A stretch of 9,258 nucleotides of DNA from Opitutaceae bacterium (GTDB lineage: Bacteria; Verrucomicrobiota; Verrucomicrobiia; Opitutales; Opitutaceae), in the NCBI GenBank assembly GCA_016763045.1, contig JAESUN010000383.1:1-9258 (forward strand). The letters run 5' to 3'. Shown one piece after another: positions 1 to 6,756 of this stretch (its first letter is position 1; each line of letters starts with the position of its first letter). Both the position numbers and the translations under genes were made by a program. Below the pieces are notes generated by a model. It made no database searches. It was given only the letters and a program-made list of their open reading frames with translations, and was not told the DNA's origin.

Positions 1-890
1 AGAGCTAATCGAACGCCTATATTACTCATAACCGTCACCACCAGAGTATTATACTTGAGTTCTCCTTTTTTCAGAGCATGCAAGGCCAAAATAGTCATCA
101 CTTCATCCCCATCAAGAATCACTCCCTCCTCATCGCAAAGTACCACTCGATCCGCATCTCCATCATGCGCCACTCCTACCCGAGCGTTCGTCTGCCTGAC
201 TTTTTCTGACAATTTTTCAGGATATTCACTCCCAACGCCATTATTAATATTTGTCCCATCAGGAGAACCCCCCAAATGAAAAACCTCTGCCCCTAAGGCA
301 CGCATCACCAACGGACTGGTTTTGTATGAAGAGCCATTTGCTGTATCCAAAACAATCGACCACCCGGAAAGCGAATTCGGAAGCAAGATGGACTGAGCTT
401 TTGTCATATAATCATCTTCACCCGATAACACAGCTACAGAAACCTCCCTATTCTCATCGTATTTATCCACTGAGACGTCTGAAAGTTTTCTCTCAATTAG
501 TAGCTCATCACTATCTGTAAGCTTCCCACCTGATTCGGCAAAAAATTTAATGCCATTATCTTCCGCTGGATTGTGCGATGCTGTAATAACAACTCCAATA
601 CATGCATTGTGGTTAATAACCGCTAAAGAAACGGCCGGTGTCGGCAAGACACCTAAAGTCGAAACCTGGCAGCCAGCATCGGATAAGCCCAATGCCAACG
701 CTTTCTCCAAAACAACTCCCGAACCACGTGTGTCGCGACCAACAACCACACGACATACCTCTCCTGGATTTGTCCTCTCTTTTGCATAAAAACCCGCCGC
801 TACACCAAGGCGATAAGCAAATTTCGGGTTAATAACGGGTCCACCAAACAGCCCACGAATCCCATCGGTACCAAAATAAGAACATTTCAT
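1..890 (-). CDS. glmM: Phosphoglucosamine mutase, 3' end cut by window edge
   Basis: GlmM converts glucosamine-6-phosphate to glucosamine-1-phosphate in the cytoplasm, feeding UDP-GlcNAc synthesis for peptidoglycan and LPS. Only the first 296 codons are here; the family is about 445-450 residues, so roughly a third lies beyond the left edge. I translated the minus strand by hand and found no internal stop. Seen: N-terminal YFGTDGIRG (5-13), active-site TASHNP (103-108, phosphorylated Ser105), and the metal-binding loop DGDADR (243-248). The fragment ends at TVMSN, another conserved block of the family. TASHNP with the FGTDGIRG start fits GlmM better than phosphomannomutase/phosphoglucomutase relatives, but specificity within the superfamily is inferred. 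The start ATG overlaps the trpD stop in an ATGA, implying co-transcription and translational coupling. No Shine-Dalgarno sequence precedes it. Confidence 0.93.
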   Translation of the reverse strand, partial: MKCSYFGTDGIRGLFGGPVINPKFAYRLGVAAGFYAKERTNPGEVCRVVVGRDTRGSGVVLEKALALGLSDAGCQVSTLGVLPTPAVSLAVINHNACIGVVITASHNPAEDNGIKFFAESGGKLTDSDELLIERKLSDVSVDKYDENREVSVAVLSGEDDYMTKAQSILLPNSLSGWSIVLDTANGSSYKTSPLVMRALGAEVFHLGGSPDGTNINNGVGSEYPEKLSEKVRQTNARVGVAHDGDADRVVLCDEEGVILDGDEVMTILALHALKKGELKYNTLVVTVMSNIGVRLA

Positions 891-1939
891 AAGGATTGAT
901 AAAAATCTCTTATATCGGCTATTTTTTGTCGGACAGCACCACTCAGAAGTAAATCACGCGCAAACCCTATGCCTTCTGTGATAGAAGCTACCTTTCCTAC
1001 GACAAAAAGCCCTGTTGCTGCATTCAAAACGATCGTATCGATAAGACCAGATGGGGCTACCCCTGAAAGGACATTTTCAAGAATTTGTATGTTTTCCGTT
1101 AAATCACCACCGGCAAGGTCCTCAGGCTGCGCTTCTGCTAGCCCAAAATCAGAAGCTACTTTGGTTTCATCGACATCAACCAAACGTCCAAAACCAACCA
1201 TCCGGTTCCGAGTCGTCGTGGTGAGTTCATCCAAACCTCGATCAGTACTATAAGCTCCATGAACAGCAAATCCGGCCGCAAGTCCCAATTGATGCAAAGC
1301 CGCCGCTAAAACAGGGACAAGCTGCTCCGAAAAGACACCAACCAACTGATGCGCTGGCTGCGCAGGGTTAATCAAAGGTCCGAGAATGTTAAAAACCGTC
1401 CTTTGCCCTTTTTCGGCCAAAGCTTTTCGCACAGGGACAATCTCCTTAAAAGCCGGATGAAACGCAGGTGCTAAAAGAAAAACAAAATTCAGCTCCTCAA
1501 CCGAACGCTTAATCGTCTCTTCATCGATATCCGTCTTTATCCCCAAAGCTTCTAGAAGATCGGAACTCCCGCACTTCGAGGTAATCGATCGGTTCCCATG
1601 CTTTAAAACGGGAATACCTGCAGCCGCCAAAATGAAAGCGACAGTCGTTGAAATATTAAAAGTACCACCATGATCTCCACCTGTTCCGCAAACATCAATC
1701 CCCTCCGAAGCCCACTTCTCCAATCCAGGATTTCGAGCCATACTTCGAAAAGCAGACGCAAAACCCGCAATCTCAGCCCCTGTTTCTCCCTTAAGCGCCA
1801 ATTGTGTCAGAAACTCCTCCTTGTCAGTCTTAGCCACTTCGGAAGAGGTCAATAATCTCGCACCGGATTGAATCTCATCTGGATTCAATTCACATTTCTC
1901 CGATGCCAGTTTTGTTGAAAGAATCTTTAAATCGTCCAT
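887..1939 (-). CDS. trpD: Anthranilate phosphoribosyltransferase
   Basis: TrpD joins anthranilate to PRPP to give phosphoribosyl-anthranilate, the second committed step of tryptophan synthesis, in the cytoplasm. From the ATG at 1939 the protein is 350 residues, about family length. Visible motifs are the PRPP-binding GTGGD (85-89), the KHGNRS block (113-118) followed by SKCGSSD, NILGPLINP (184-192), and the metal-binding acidic pair DE (237-238) inside GLDELT. The open frame extends upstream to a TTG at 1978, but those 13 extra residues (rich in Cys, Arg and Phe) do not look like a TrpD N-terminus, whereas MDDLKILSTKL does, so I chose 1939. No other trp gene is in the window. The downstream partner is glmM, overlapping by 4 bases, an unusual pairing. 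An imperfect inverted repeat lies immediately upstream of the start. Confidence 0.95.
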   Translation of the reverse strand: MDDLKILSTKLASEKCELNPDEIQSGARLLTSSEVAKTDKEEFLTQLALKGETGAEIAGFASAFRSMARNPGLEKWASEGIDVCGTGGDHGGTFNISTTVAFILAAAGIPVLKHGNRSITSKCGSSDLLEALGIKTDIDEETIKRSVEELNFVFLLAPAFHPAFKEIVPVRKALAEKGQRTVFNILGPLINPAQPAHQLVGVFSEQLVPVLAAALHQLGLAAGFAVHGAYSTDRGLDELTTTTRNRMVGFGRLVDVDETKVASDFGLAEAQPEDLAGGDLTENIQILENVLSGVAPSGLIDTIVLNAATGLFVVGKVASITEGIGFARDLLLSGAVRQKIADIRDFYQSL

Positions 1940-1940
1940 C

Positions 1941-1970
1941 TTGTTTGAGATAAAAACGCATCGTAAACAA
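1941..1970. repeat. Imperfect inverted repeat before trpD
   Basis: Two 11-base arms (TTGTTTGAGAT and ATCGTAAACAA) match as an inverted repeat at 9 of 11 positions around an 8-base AT-rich spacer. The element lies in the 111-base gap between divergent trpD and uppP, ending one base upstream of the preferred trpD start codon. It could be an operator for a dimeric repressor or a weak hairpin in the trpD leader. The sequence alone does not decide, and chance is possible in AT-rich DNA. I saw no convincing sigma-70 promoter on either strand in the rest of the gap. Confidence 0.35.
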
Positions 1971-2050
1971 CCCTTCAAACGAAAGGCAACGCATGAATCG
2001 CCGTCAGATTAGCCCTCGACACGAGTCTCCGAAATGCTAACCACAGAACC

Positions 2051-3082
2051 GTGATACGCTACATCCTTCTTTTGTCAGGAATCACTCTCTCCTCCATGCT
2101 TTATGGGGCCACGCCCAATCCAGAGGCAACGTTTCCTGAAACAACTCCAGTTGAAACGGCACCAAGACTGTCATTCCTCGATGCAACCATCCTAGGAGTC
2201 GTCGAAGGGATAACAGAATTTCTTCCAGTCTCATCCACTGGGCATCTTATTTTAATAAACAACCTACTGGACCTCAACGGAGAGCAAGCACTTCGATCAA
2301 AAAATGGTGAAATTTTATGGGTAATACCTCCGAGTCCAGAAAACCCAGAAGGAGTCCCCCTTACCTCAAAACTGGCGGCTAACACCTATACTATCGTCAT
2401 TCAAGCAGGAGCCATCGGAGCCGTCGCATTTCTTTACTACTCGACTATCTTGACCATCCTCTCCGGATTACTGGGCAGAAGCACCGAGGGCATACGCCTC
2501 TTCAGAAACTTAATCATCGCCTTCTGTCCAGCCGTCGCCGCAGGACTTCTTCTCGAGGACTGGATTGATAAATATCTCTTTTCTGTCTCAACAGTTGTCA
2601 CCGCTCTCATCGTAGGAGGTGTTCTAATGCTCGCCATGGACTGGTGGTGGAAGCGATCAGCCTCTAACACTTCGGAATTGGGGACAAAAAAGGATTTAGA
2701 ACCGTTTCAAATGACGGTCCTCCAATCTCGTTTTATCGGAGTCATGCAATGTTTTGCTCTCTGCCCAGGATCAAGTAGGTCCATGATGACCATAGTTGGA
2801 GGAAATTTAGCCGGATTGAGCCCTGCCAAAGCCGCTGAATTCAGTTTTCTCCTCGGATTGCCCATCTTAACAGGAGCCGCAATCTACAAAGGCTATCAAA
2901 ATGGCGGTGCAATGATAGCGGCATACGGCTGGCCGCAAATAACATGGGGGTGCTTGATCGCAGCCATTTCAGCAGGATTCTCCGTTCGATGGCTCGTTTC
3001 TTACTTAAATAAGCACGGATTAGCCCTTTTTGGGATCTACAGAATCCTTTTAGCCATTGTCGTTATCGCCTTCCTCAGATGA
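2051..3082 (+). CDS. uppP: Undecaprenyl-diphosphatase (UppP/BacA family), extended form
   Basis: UppP dephosphorylates undecaprenyl pyrophosphate to recycle the lipid carrier for peptidoglycan and other envelope glycans; it is an integral inner-membrane protein, and overexpression of family members gives bacitracin resistance. Seen: the first signature, EGITEFLPVSSTGH (52-65, with Glu52, Glu56, Ser62 and His65 at the known catalytic positions), and the second, PGSSRSMMT (239-247, Arg243), plus many hydrophobic segments. At 343 residues it is longer than the usual 265-275. The excess is an N-terminal stretch of about 40 residues resembling a signal peptide (hydrophobic 4-15, then SSMLYGA) followed by a Pro/Thr/Glu-rich linker, and an insertion at about 76-108 between the first signature and the QAGAIGAV helix. 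The start is GTG; an in-frame ATG (codon 16) would remove most of the hydrophobic leader. No Shine-Dalgarno is visible. Confidence 0.92.
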   Translation: MIRYILLLSGITLSSMLYGATPNPEATFPETTPVETAPRLSFLDATILGVVEGITEFLPVSSTGHLILINNLLDLNGEQALRSKNGEILWVIPPSPENPEGVPLTSKLAANTYTIVIQAGAIGAVAFLYYSTILTILSGLLGRSTEGIRLFRNLIIAFCPAVAAGLLLEDWIDKYLFSVSTVVTALIVGGVLMLAMDWWWKRSASNTSELGTKKDLEPFQMTVLQSRFIGVMQCFALCPGSSRSMMTIVGGNLAGLSPAKAAEFSFLLGLPILTGAAIYKGYQNGGAMIAAYGWPQITWGCLIAAISAGFSVRWLVSYLNKHGLALFGIYRILLAIVVIAFLR

Positions 3083-3090
3083 GTTAACTC
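3081..3090. repeat. 10-base perfect palindrome at uppP stop
   Basis: GAGTTAACTC is a perfect palindrome overlapping the uppP stop codon. No U-tract follows, so it is not a classical terminator. It may be a protein-binding site or chance. The same gap (3083-3200) carries the hexamer CTCGGT three times, at 3089, 3098 and 3163. Confidence 0.2.
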
Positions 3091-3112
3091 GGTTTCCTCG
3101 GTGACATAACAC

Positions 3113-3141
3113 TTGACGCCGAATCCAGCCCTATTTAACTA
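3113..3141 (+). promoter_or_regulatory. Possible sigma-70-like promoter for rpmF-plsX-fabH
   Basis: TTGACG at 3113-3118 matches the -35 consensus at five of six positions. The best -10 candidates lie in the stretch TATTTAACTA (3132-3141): TTTAAC with a 15-base spacer or TTAACT with 16, both imperfect. Transcription would start about 50-55 bases before the rpmF start codon. The 118-base gap after uppP is the largest within the plus-strand gene run and is a sensible place for a ribosomal-protein promoter. The -10 is weak, so this is tentative. Confidence 0.3.
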
Positions 3142-3200
3142 ACCCGAATTCAAAACATCAGACTCGGTGCCCTGCCACCTGCTAATCCACTTTAACTACC

Positions 3201-3380
3201 ATGGCTAATCCAAAACGTAAACAATCCAAACGCCGCAGCGCAAATCGTCGTGCAGCAAATCGCTTCGAAGCACCAGAGCTTGCTAAAGACCCTGTAGATG
3301 GTTCTGCATTCCGTCCTCACCGAGTAAACCCGAATAACGGGATGTACCGGGGAAGACAGGTTCTCGATGTCGAGGCCTAA
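3201..3380 (+). CDS. rpmF: 50S ribosomal protein L32, cysteine-free form
   Basis: L32 is a small structural protein of the large ribosomal subunit. The 59-residue product begins MANPKRKQSKRRSANRRAAN, matching the family N-terminus (MAVPKRKxSK, then a basic helix), and ends with PHRVNPNNGMYRGRQVL, matching the family's PHRVCPxCGYYKGRQVL. Length is typical (about 55-65). All four zinc-ribbon cysteines are absent: the first pair is replaced within DPVDG and the second within NPNNG. This is therefore a zinc-independent (C-minus) version, as known for several small ribosomal proteins. It sits directly upstream of plsX-fabH, the well-known rpmF-plsX-fabH order. The usual upstream partner yceD (DUF177) is not present; uppP takes that place. 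No Shine-Dalgarno precedes the ATG. Confidence 0.95.
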   Translation: MANPKRKQSKRRSANRRAANRFEAPELAKDPVDGSAFRPHRVNPNNGMYRGRQVLDVEA

Positions 3381-3393
3381 ACAAGACCGTCCT

Positions 3394-3426
3394 AGATTGA
3401 AAGAACCATTCAATCTTCCAATTTTT
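3394..3426 (+). terminator. Hairpin plus U-rich tract between rpmF and plsX
   Basis: A perfect 8-base inverted repeat (AGATTGAA at 3394-3401, TTCAATCT at 3409-3416) with a 7-base loop is followed four bases later by a T-run (ATTTTTCTTT). This resembles an intrinsic terminator, but the stem has only two G-C pairs and plsX starts at 3432. It is more likely a partial terminator, attenuator or 3'-end stabiliser that lets abundant rpmF mRNA exceed plsX-fabH mRNA. The hairpin is seen; its function is inferred. Confidence 0.45.
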
Positions 3427-3431
3427 CTTTA

Positions 3432-4475
3432 ATGGCTAATCTTTCAGGGATAGCAGTCGACGCAATGGGTTCTGATTTAGGCCCATCTGAAATCGTGGCA
3501 GCTGTCGCACTCGCCGTCAAGAATCTGAAAGGCCTGGATCCTATCATGCTAGTGGGAAACGAGGCTATTTTGCAACCGCTCCTCAATAAGGAGGGACTTT
3601 CGGATAACCCAAACATCTCAATCATTCATGCCTCTGAAGTGATAGAAATGCATGAGAAGCCTCTCCAAGCTTTTAAAAGAAAAAAAGACTCCAGCATGGT
3701 TAAAGCGATCAACCTAGTCAAAGAAGGCCAGGCAAGAGTCGTCGTCAGTTGTGGAAACACTGGCAGCCTTATGGCCGGAGGAACGATACGACTTCGCCCA
3801 ATGGAAGGTATCGAACGCCCTGCACTCGCTTCATTTATACCCAATCAAAAAGGTCACTGTATTCTAATAGATGCAGGCGCAAACCCAGACAGTAAGCCAG
3901 AGAATTTGGTGCACAACGCCATCCTTGGCAGTCATTTTTGCCGCCTCGCCTTGGGAAAGAAAAACCCTACAATTGGATTATTATCTATTGGAACGGAGGA
4001 AGGAAAAGGTAATGTGAGAACAACAGAAACTCACCAATTACTCAAAAAAGTGGACCATTTAATCAATTATGCAGGCCCTATTGAAGGCTTCCATGTCTTT
4101 GATAATTCAGTCGATGTTATCCTCTGTGATGGTTTTACAGGCAATATCCTACTTAAGTCCTGCGAATCACTTTTCAAGGTTCTTTCAACCTATCTAAAAG
4201 ATGAACTCATGAAAACCCCGCTTCGGAAAGCAGGTGCCTTCCTTTCGAAAGGTGCGTATATAGCGATGAAAGACCAGCTCAGTCCAGAACGCTACGGAGG
4301 AGCTCCGCTATTAGGACTAAAAGGAAATATTTTAAAAGCACATGGATCCAGCAACCGCCACGCTGTCATGAGCGCTATTGGCCTTGCCCACGAAATGATA
4401 GCTAATCACCTAAATGAGCATATCCTCAAAGACATCGCTCAGGCAAATGCCATACTCAGAGCAGATCTCAGCTAA
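3432..4475 (+). CDS. plsX: Phosphate acyltransferase PlsX
   Basis: PlsX makes acyl-phosphate from acyl-ACP, the acyl donor for PlsY in the first step of phosphatidic acid synthesis; it is a peripheral membrane enzyme. The 347-residue product is of normal length and shows family blocks in order: IAVDAMGSDLGP (7-18), ASEVIEMHEKP, SSMVKAINLVKEGQA, SCGNTGSLMAGG, LIDAGANPDSKPENL, GLLSIGTEEGKGN, DGFTGNILLKSCE and the C-terminal GGAPLLGLKGNILKAHGSSN. The ATG lies six residues upstream of the conserved core, and nothing better is in frame. It has no Shine-Dalgarno; the leader is U-rich (ATTTTTCTTTA), as for genes initiated with help from ribosomal protein S1. It follows rpmF by 51 bases and precedes fabH by 35. 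Confidence 0.96.
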   Translation: MANLSGIAVDAMGSDLGPSEIVAAVALAVKNLKGLDPIMLVGNEAILQPLLNKEGLSDNPNISIIHASEVIEMHEKPLQAFKRKKDSSMVKAINLVKEGQARVVVSCGNTGSLMAGGTIRLRPMEGIERPALASFIPNQKGHCILIDAGANPDSKPENLVHNAILGSHFCRLALGKKNPTIGLLSIGTEEGKGNVRTTETHQLLKKVDHLINYAGPIEGFHVFDNSVDVILCDGFTGNILLKSCESLFKVLSTYLKDELMKTPLRKAGAFLSKGAYIAMKDQLSPERYGGAPLLGLKGNILKAHGSSNRHAVMSAIGLAHEMIANHLNEHILKDIAQANAILRADLS

Positions 4476-4510
4476 AAAACAAAAACGGCTATCATCCCTA
4501 TTTTACCCAA

Positions 4511-5509
4511 ATGACATCAGAACCCCTTCCGATAACGATTAAAGGCACTGGGTCTTATGCACCCGAGAAGGTTCTGACCAACGACGATATTTCAAAACTT
4601 GTCGATACTTCCGACGAATGGATTCTTTCGCGTAGCGGAATTAAAGAACGTCGAATCGCTGCTAAGAATGAAACATGCTCCGACATGGCAGCCAAAGCTG
4701 GATTAGCGGCCATGAAAGCTGCCAATCTTTCTCCTGAGGATATCGACTTGGTGATCGTAGCAACGATCACTCCAGATAAACCCTTCCCTTCAACCGCTTG
4801 TTTAACTCAACATAAACTAGGCCTACCCAATGCCGTTTGTTTTGACATCGAAGCGGCTTGTTCTGGATTCCTTTTTGCATTGGAAACCGGAGTTGCACTG
4901 GTCCGAAGTGGAAACTACAGACATGCTTTAATCATTGGATCCGAAAAGATGTCGAGTATCATCGATTGGACCGATCGAACAACCTGCGTTCTATTCGGAG
5001 ACAGTGCCGGGGCGGTCATCATAGGAGAAGGAAGTATTCCAGGCACTGGCTTTCTGGGTGCAAATCTGTCATCGGACGGAGCTTCTTCAGATATTTTACA
5101 TGTACCTGGAGGAGGAAGCCTTATTCCTCCTTCAGCAGATTCCGTCGCATCAGGGCAGCACTTTCTGAAAATGAAAGGCCGAGAAGTCTTCAAATTTGCG
5201 GTTCGTTCTATGGAACAATCAGCCATAGACATACTCAAACAGTATAACTTTACGACAAAACAGATTGACGTCGTTATCCCACATCAAGCCAATTTGCGAA
5301 TCATTGAGCTACTCTCTTCAAAACTAGAGTTGCCCATGGAAAAATTCTTCATCAACCTGGATCGTTACGGGAACACCTCCTCCGCATCGATCCCTCTGGC
5401 TCTCGATGAAGCGGTTCAGGCAAAAAAAATCAAATCAAATGATCTAATTCTCATGCTAGCCTTTGGAGGTGGACTAACGTGGGGATCAGCCTTGATTCGG
5501 TGGCCCTAA
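4511..5509 (+). CDS. fabH: Beta-ketoacyl-ACP synthase III
   Basis: FabH condenses an acyl-CoA (usually acetyl-CoA) with malonyl-ACP to start type II fatty acid synthesis in the cytoplasm. The 332-residue protein has the normal length and the full Cys-His-Asn catalytic set: Cys117 in EAACSGF, His258 in IPHQANLRI and Asn288 in RYGNTSSAS. The N-terminal GTGSYAPEKVLTN and DEWILSRSGIKERR blocks and the C-terminal FGGGLTWGSALIRW are also typical of FabH. Priming specificity (acetyl or branched) cannot be read from this. It follows plsX closely, as in many bacteria, but the usual next genes fabD-fabG-acpP are absent and an envelope-assembly gene follows. No Shine-Dalgarno is visible before the ATG. 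Confidence 0.96.
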   Translation: MTSEPLPITIKGTGSYAPEKVLTNDDISKLVDTSDEWILSRSGIKERRIAAKNETCSDMAAKAGLAAMKAANLSPEDIDLVIVATITPDKPFPSTACLTQHKLGLPNAVCFDIEAACSGFLFALETGVALVRSGNYRHALIIGSEKMSSIIDWTDRTTCVLFGDSAGAVIIGEGSIPGTGFLGANLSSDGASSDILHVPGGGSLIPPSADSVASGQHFLKMKGREVFKFAVRSMEQSAIDILKQYNFTTKQIDVVIPHQANLRIIELLSSKLELPMEKFFINLDRYGNTSSASIPLALDEAVQAKKIKSNDLILMLAFGGGLTWGSALIRWP

Positions 5510-5558
5510 ACAGAATAGGCTCAAAGATGACACTACAGATTAAGCAGTTAAGAACTAT

Positions 5559-6701
5559 ATGAATACTTTTCCACATCGCTCAATCTCCCTCCATTTTTTG
5601 CTTTATTCCTTCTTCTTGGCTACTATCGCATTGTTTTTTTCGCCTCAGACGATCAGCGCCAAAGAAAAAGCTAATCTAGCAATTGCCAAAGAAGGAGATT
5701 CAAAAATCTCATGGAATCCACTCGGTGGTTATTCTTTTTTAGGCAAAGGGCAAAATCTACTAGCAGAAGGAACACAAGATGCTCTCCGACGACTGAATAA
5801 AGGACGCTATGCTGAAGAAAGAGGCAAAAAGAAATCAGCTCTTCGGGCCTATAAAAAAGTATTTAACAAATATCCCCAAAGTATCTTTGCACCTGAAGCT
5901 CATTATCGCTCTGCACAGATATACCTTTCCCAAAGAAAAGATATCGAAGCATTTGATGACTATTATGTCATTTTGAGAGGTTATCCAAAATACGGAGACT
6001 TTGATACACTTCTGGGAGATAGTTTCAACATCGCAAACGATCTGATCAATGGGAAAGGACAAGCAACCATGTGGGGCTTAATCCATATTCCAAAAAGAAG
6101 AAGCGGCATAATACGCTTCGAAATGTTTATCCAAGCAGCTCCCTACAGTGATTATTCCGCTTTAGCCTTAATGAAAATAGCCAAAGGCCATATTGATAAA
6201 AAGCATTATGCCCTGGCCATTGAGGCTCTTGATCGATTGATCAATGCATATCCAAACAGTCTTGTAACCAGTGATGCATACCTTGAACTCGCCGCTTCTT
6301 ACTTAAAACTTGTTGATGGGCCATTGTATGACCAAGGCTCAACCAAAGAAGCCATTACTTACTTCGAGGACTTCCTCGCTCTATTCCCAGATAATCCAGA
6401 TATTAAACGAGCCGAAGATGGCCATAGTGAAAGCAAGGAGTTACTCGCCCAAAGCAGATATGAAATAGCTCTCTTTTATGATAAAAAACATCACAACTAC
6501 GTAGCAGCCAAAGTCCTTTACAATGACGCCATAACCATCTCCCCGAATTCAAAAACGGCAGAAGAAGCACGTGAACGACTTAAAACCGTAGAGCCCAAAG
6601 TAGCCGAACAAGAAGCTCTAAGAGCTAAACAGCTAGAGGAGAGAAGAGAAGAATTAAAAAATCCAATAACGAAGAAAAAACGCTTTTTCGGATTGTTTTA
6701 A
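5559..6701 (+). CDS. BamD-like periplasmic TPR protein lacking a lipobox
   Basis: A 380-residue secreted protein resembling the outer-membrane assembly factor BamD, the TPR subunit that works with BamA to insert beta-barrels. A signal peptide is clear (hydrophobic 11-29, probable signal peptidase I site after TISA at 34). TPR-like helical pairs follow, for example SALRAYKKVFNKYPQSIFAPEA (93-114), ALAIEALDRLINAYPNS (218-234) and TYFEDFLALFPDNP (267-280). The C-terminus is charged and helical (about 345-365), ending KKRFFGLF. BamD is normally about 245 residues and lipid-anchored through a Cys; this protein is longer and I find no cysteine anywhere in it, so it cannot be a lipoprotein as written. 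It could instead be a YbgF/CpoB-type or general TPR scaffold. Location directly before the lptE-like gene supports an envelope-assembly role. The BamD assignment is moderate. Confidence 0.65.
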   Translation: MNTFPHRSISLHFLLYSFFLATIALFFSPQTISAKEKANLAIAKEGDSKISWNPLGGYSFLGKGQNLLAEGTQDALRRLNKGRYAEERGKKKSALRAYKKVFNKYPQSIFAPEAHYRSAQIYLSQRKDIEAFDDYYVILRGYPKYGDFDTLLGDSFNIANDLINGKGQATMWGLIHIPKRRSGIIRFEMFIQAAPYSDYSALALMKIAKGHIDKKHYALAIEALDRLINAYPNSLVTSDAYLELAASYLKLVDGPLYDQGSTKEAITYFEDFLALFPDNPDIKRAEDGHSESKELLAQSRYEIALFYDKKHHNYVAAKVLYNDAITISPNSKTAEEARERLKTVEPKVAEQEALRAKQLEERREELKNPITKKKRFFGLF

Positions 6702-6756
6702 TTGGCCATTCGAACAGTAAGAGCGATAAGCAATCTAGGTAAGAGACCCATCGAAA

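Noticed and set aside
55..832. Plus-strand open frames opposite glmM
   Set aside because: Ser/Pro/Thr-rich shadow translations of the glmM antisense strand; glmM has all family motifs.
1939..1975. TTGAAG-N17-TTTTAT promoter-like pair on the minus strand before trpD
   Set aside because: The -10 match is poor and would make an almost leaderless mRNA; not strong enough to annotate.
1937..1978. TTG start giving TrpD 13 extra residues
   Set aside because: The extra stretch is unlike the family and no Shine-Dalgarno favours it; ATG at 1939 gives a standard N-terminus.
3201..3441. rpmF and plsX both begin with the same ten bases ATGGCTAATC
   Set aside because: Short identity covering start codon and two common codons; no wider duplication around it, so probably chance.
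4858..5247. 129-codon open frame inside fabH in another frame
   Set aside because: Overlaps the catalytic core of a clearly intact fabH and has a low-complexity Arg/Cys/Trp-rich composition typical of out-of-frame reading.
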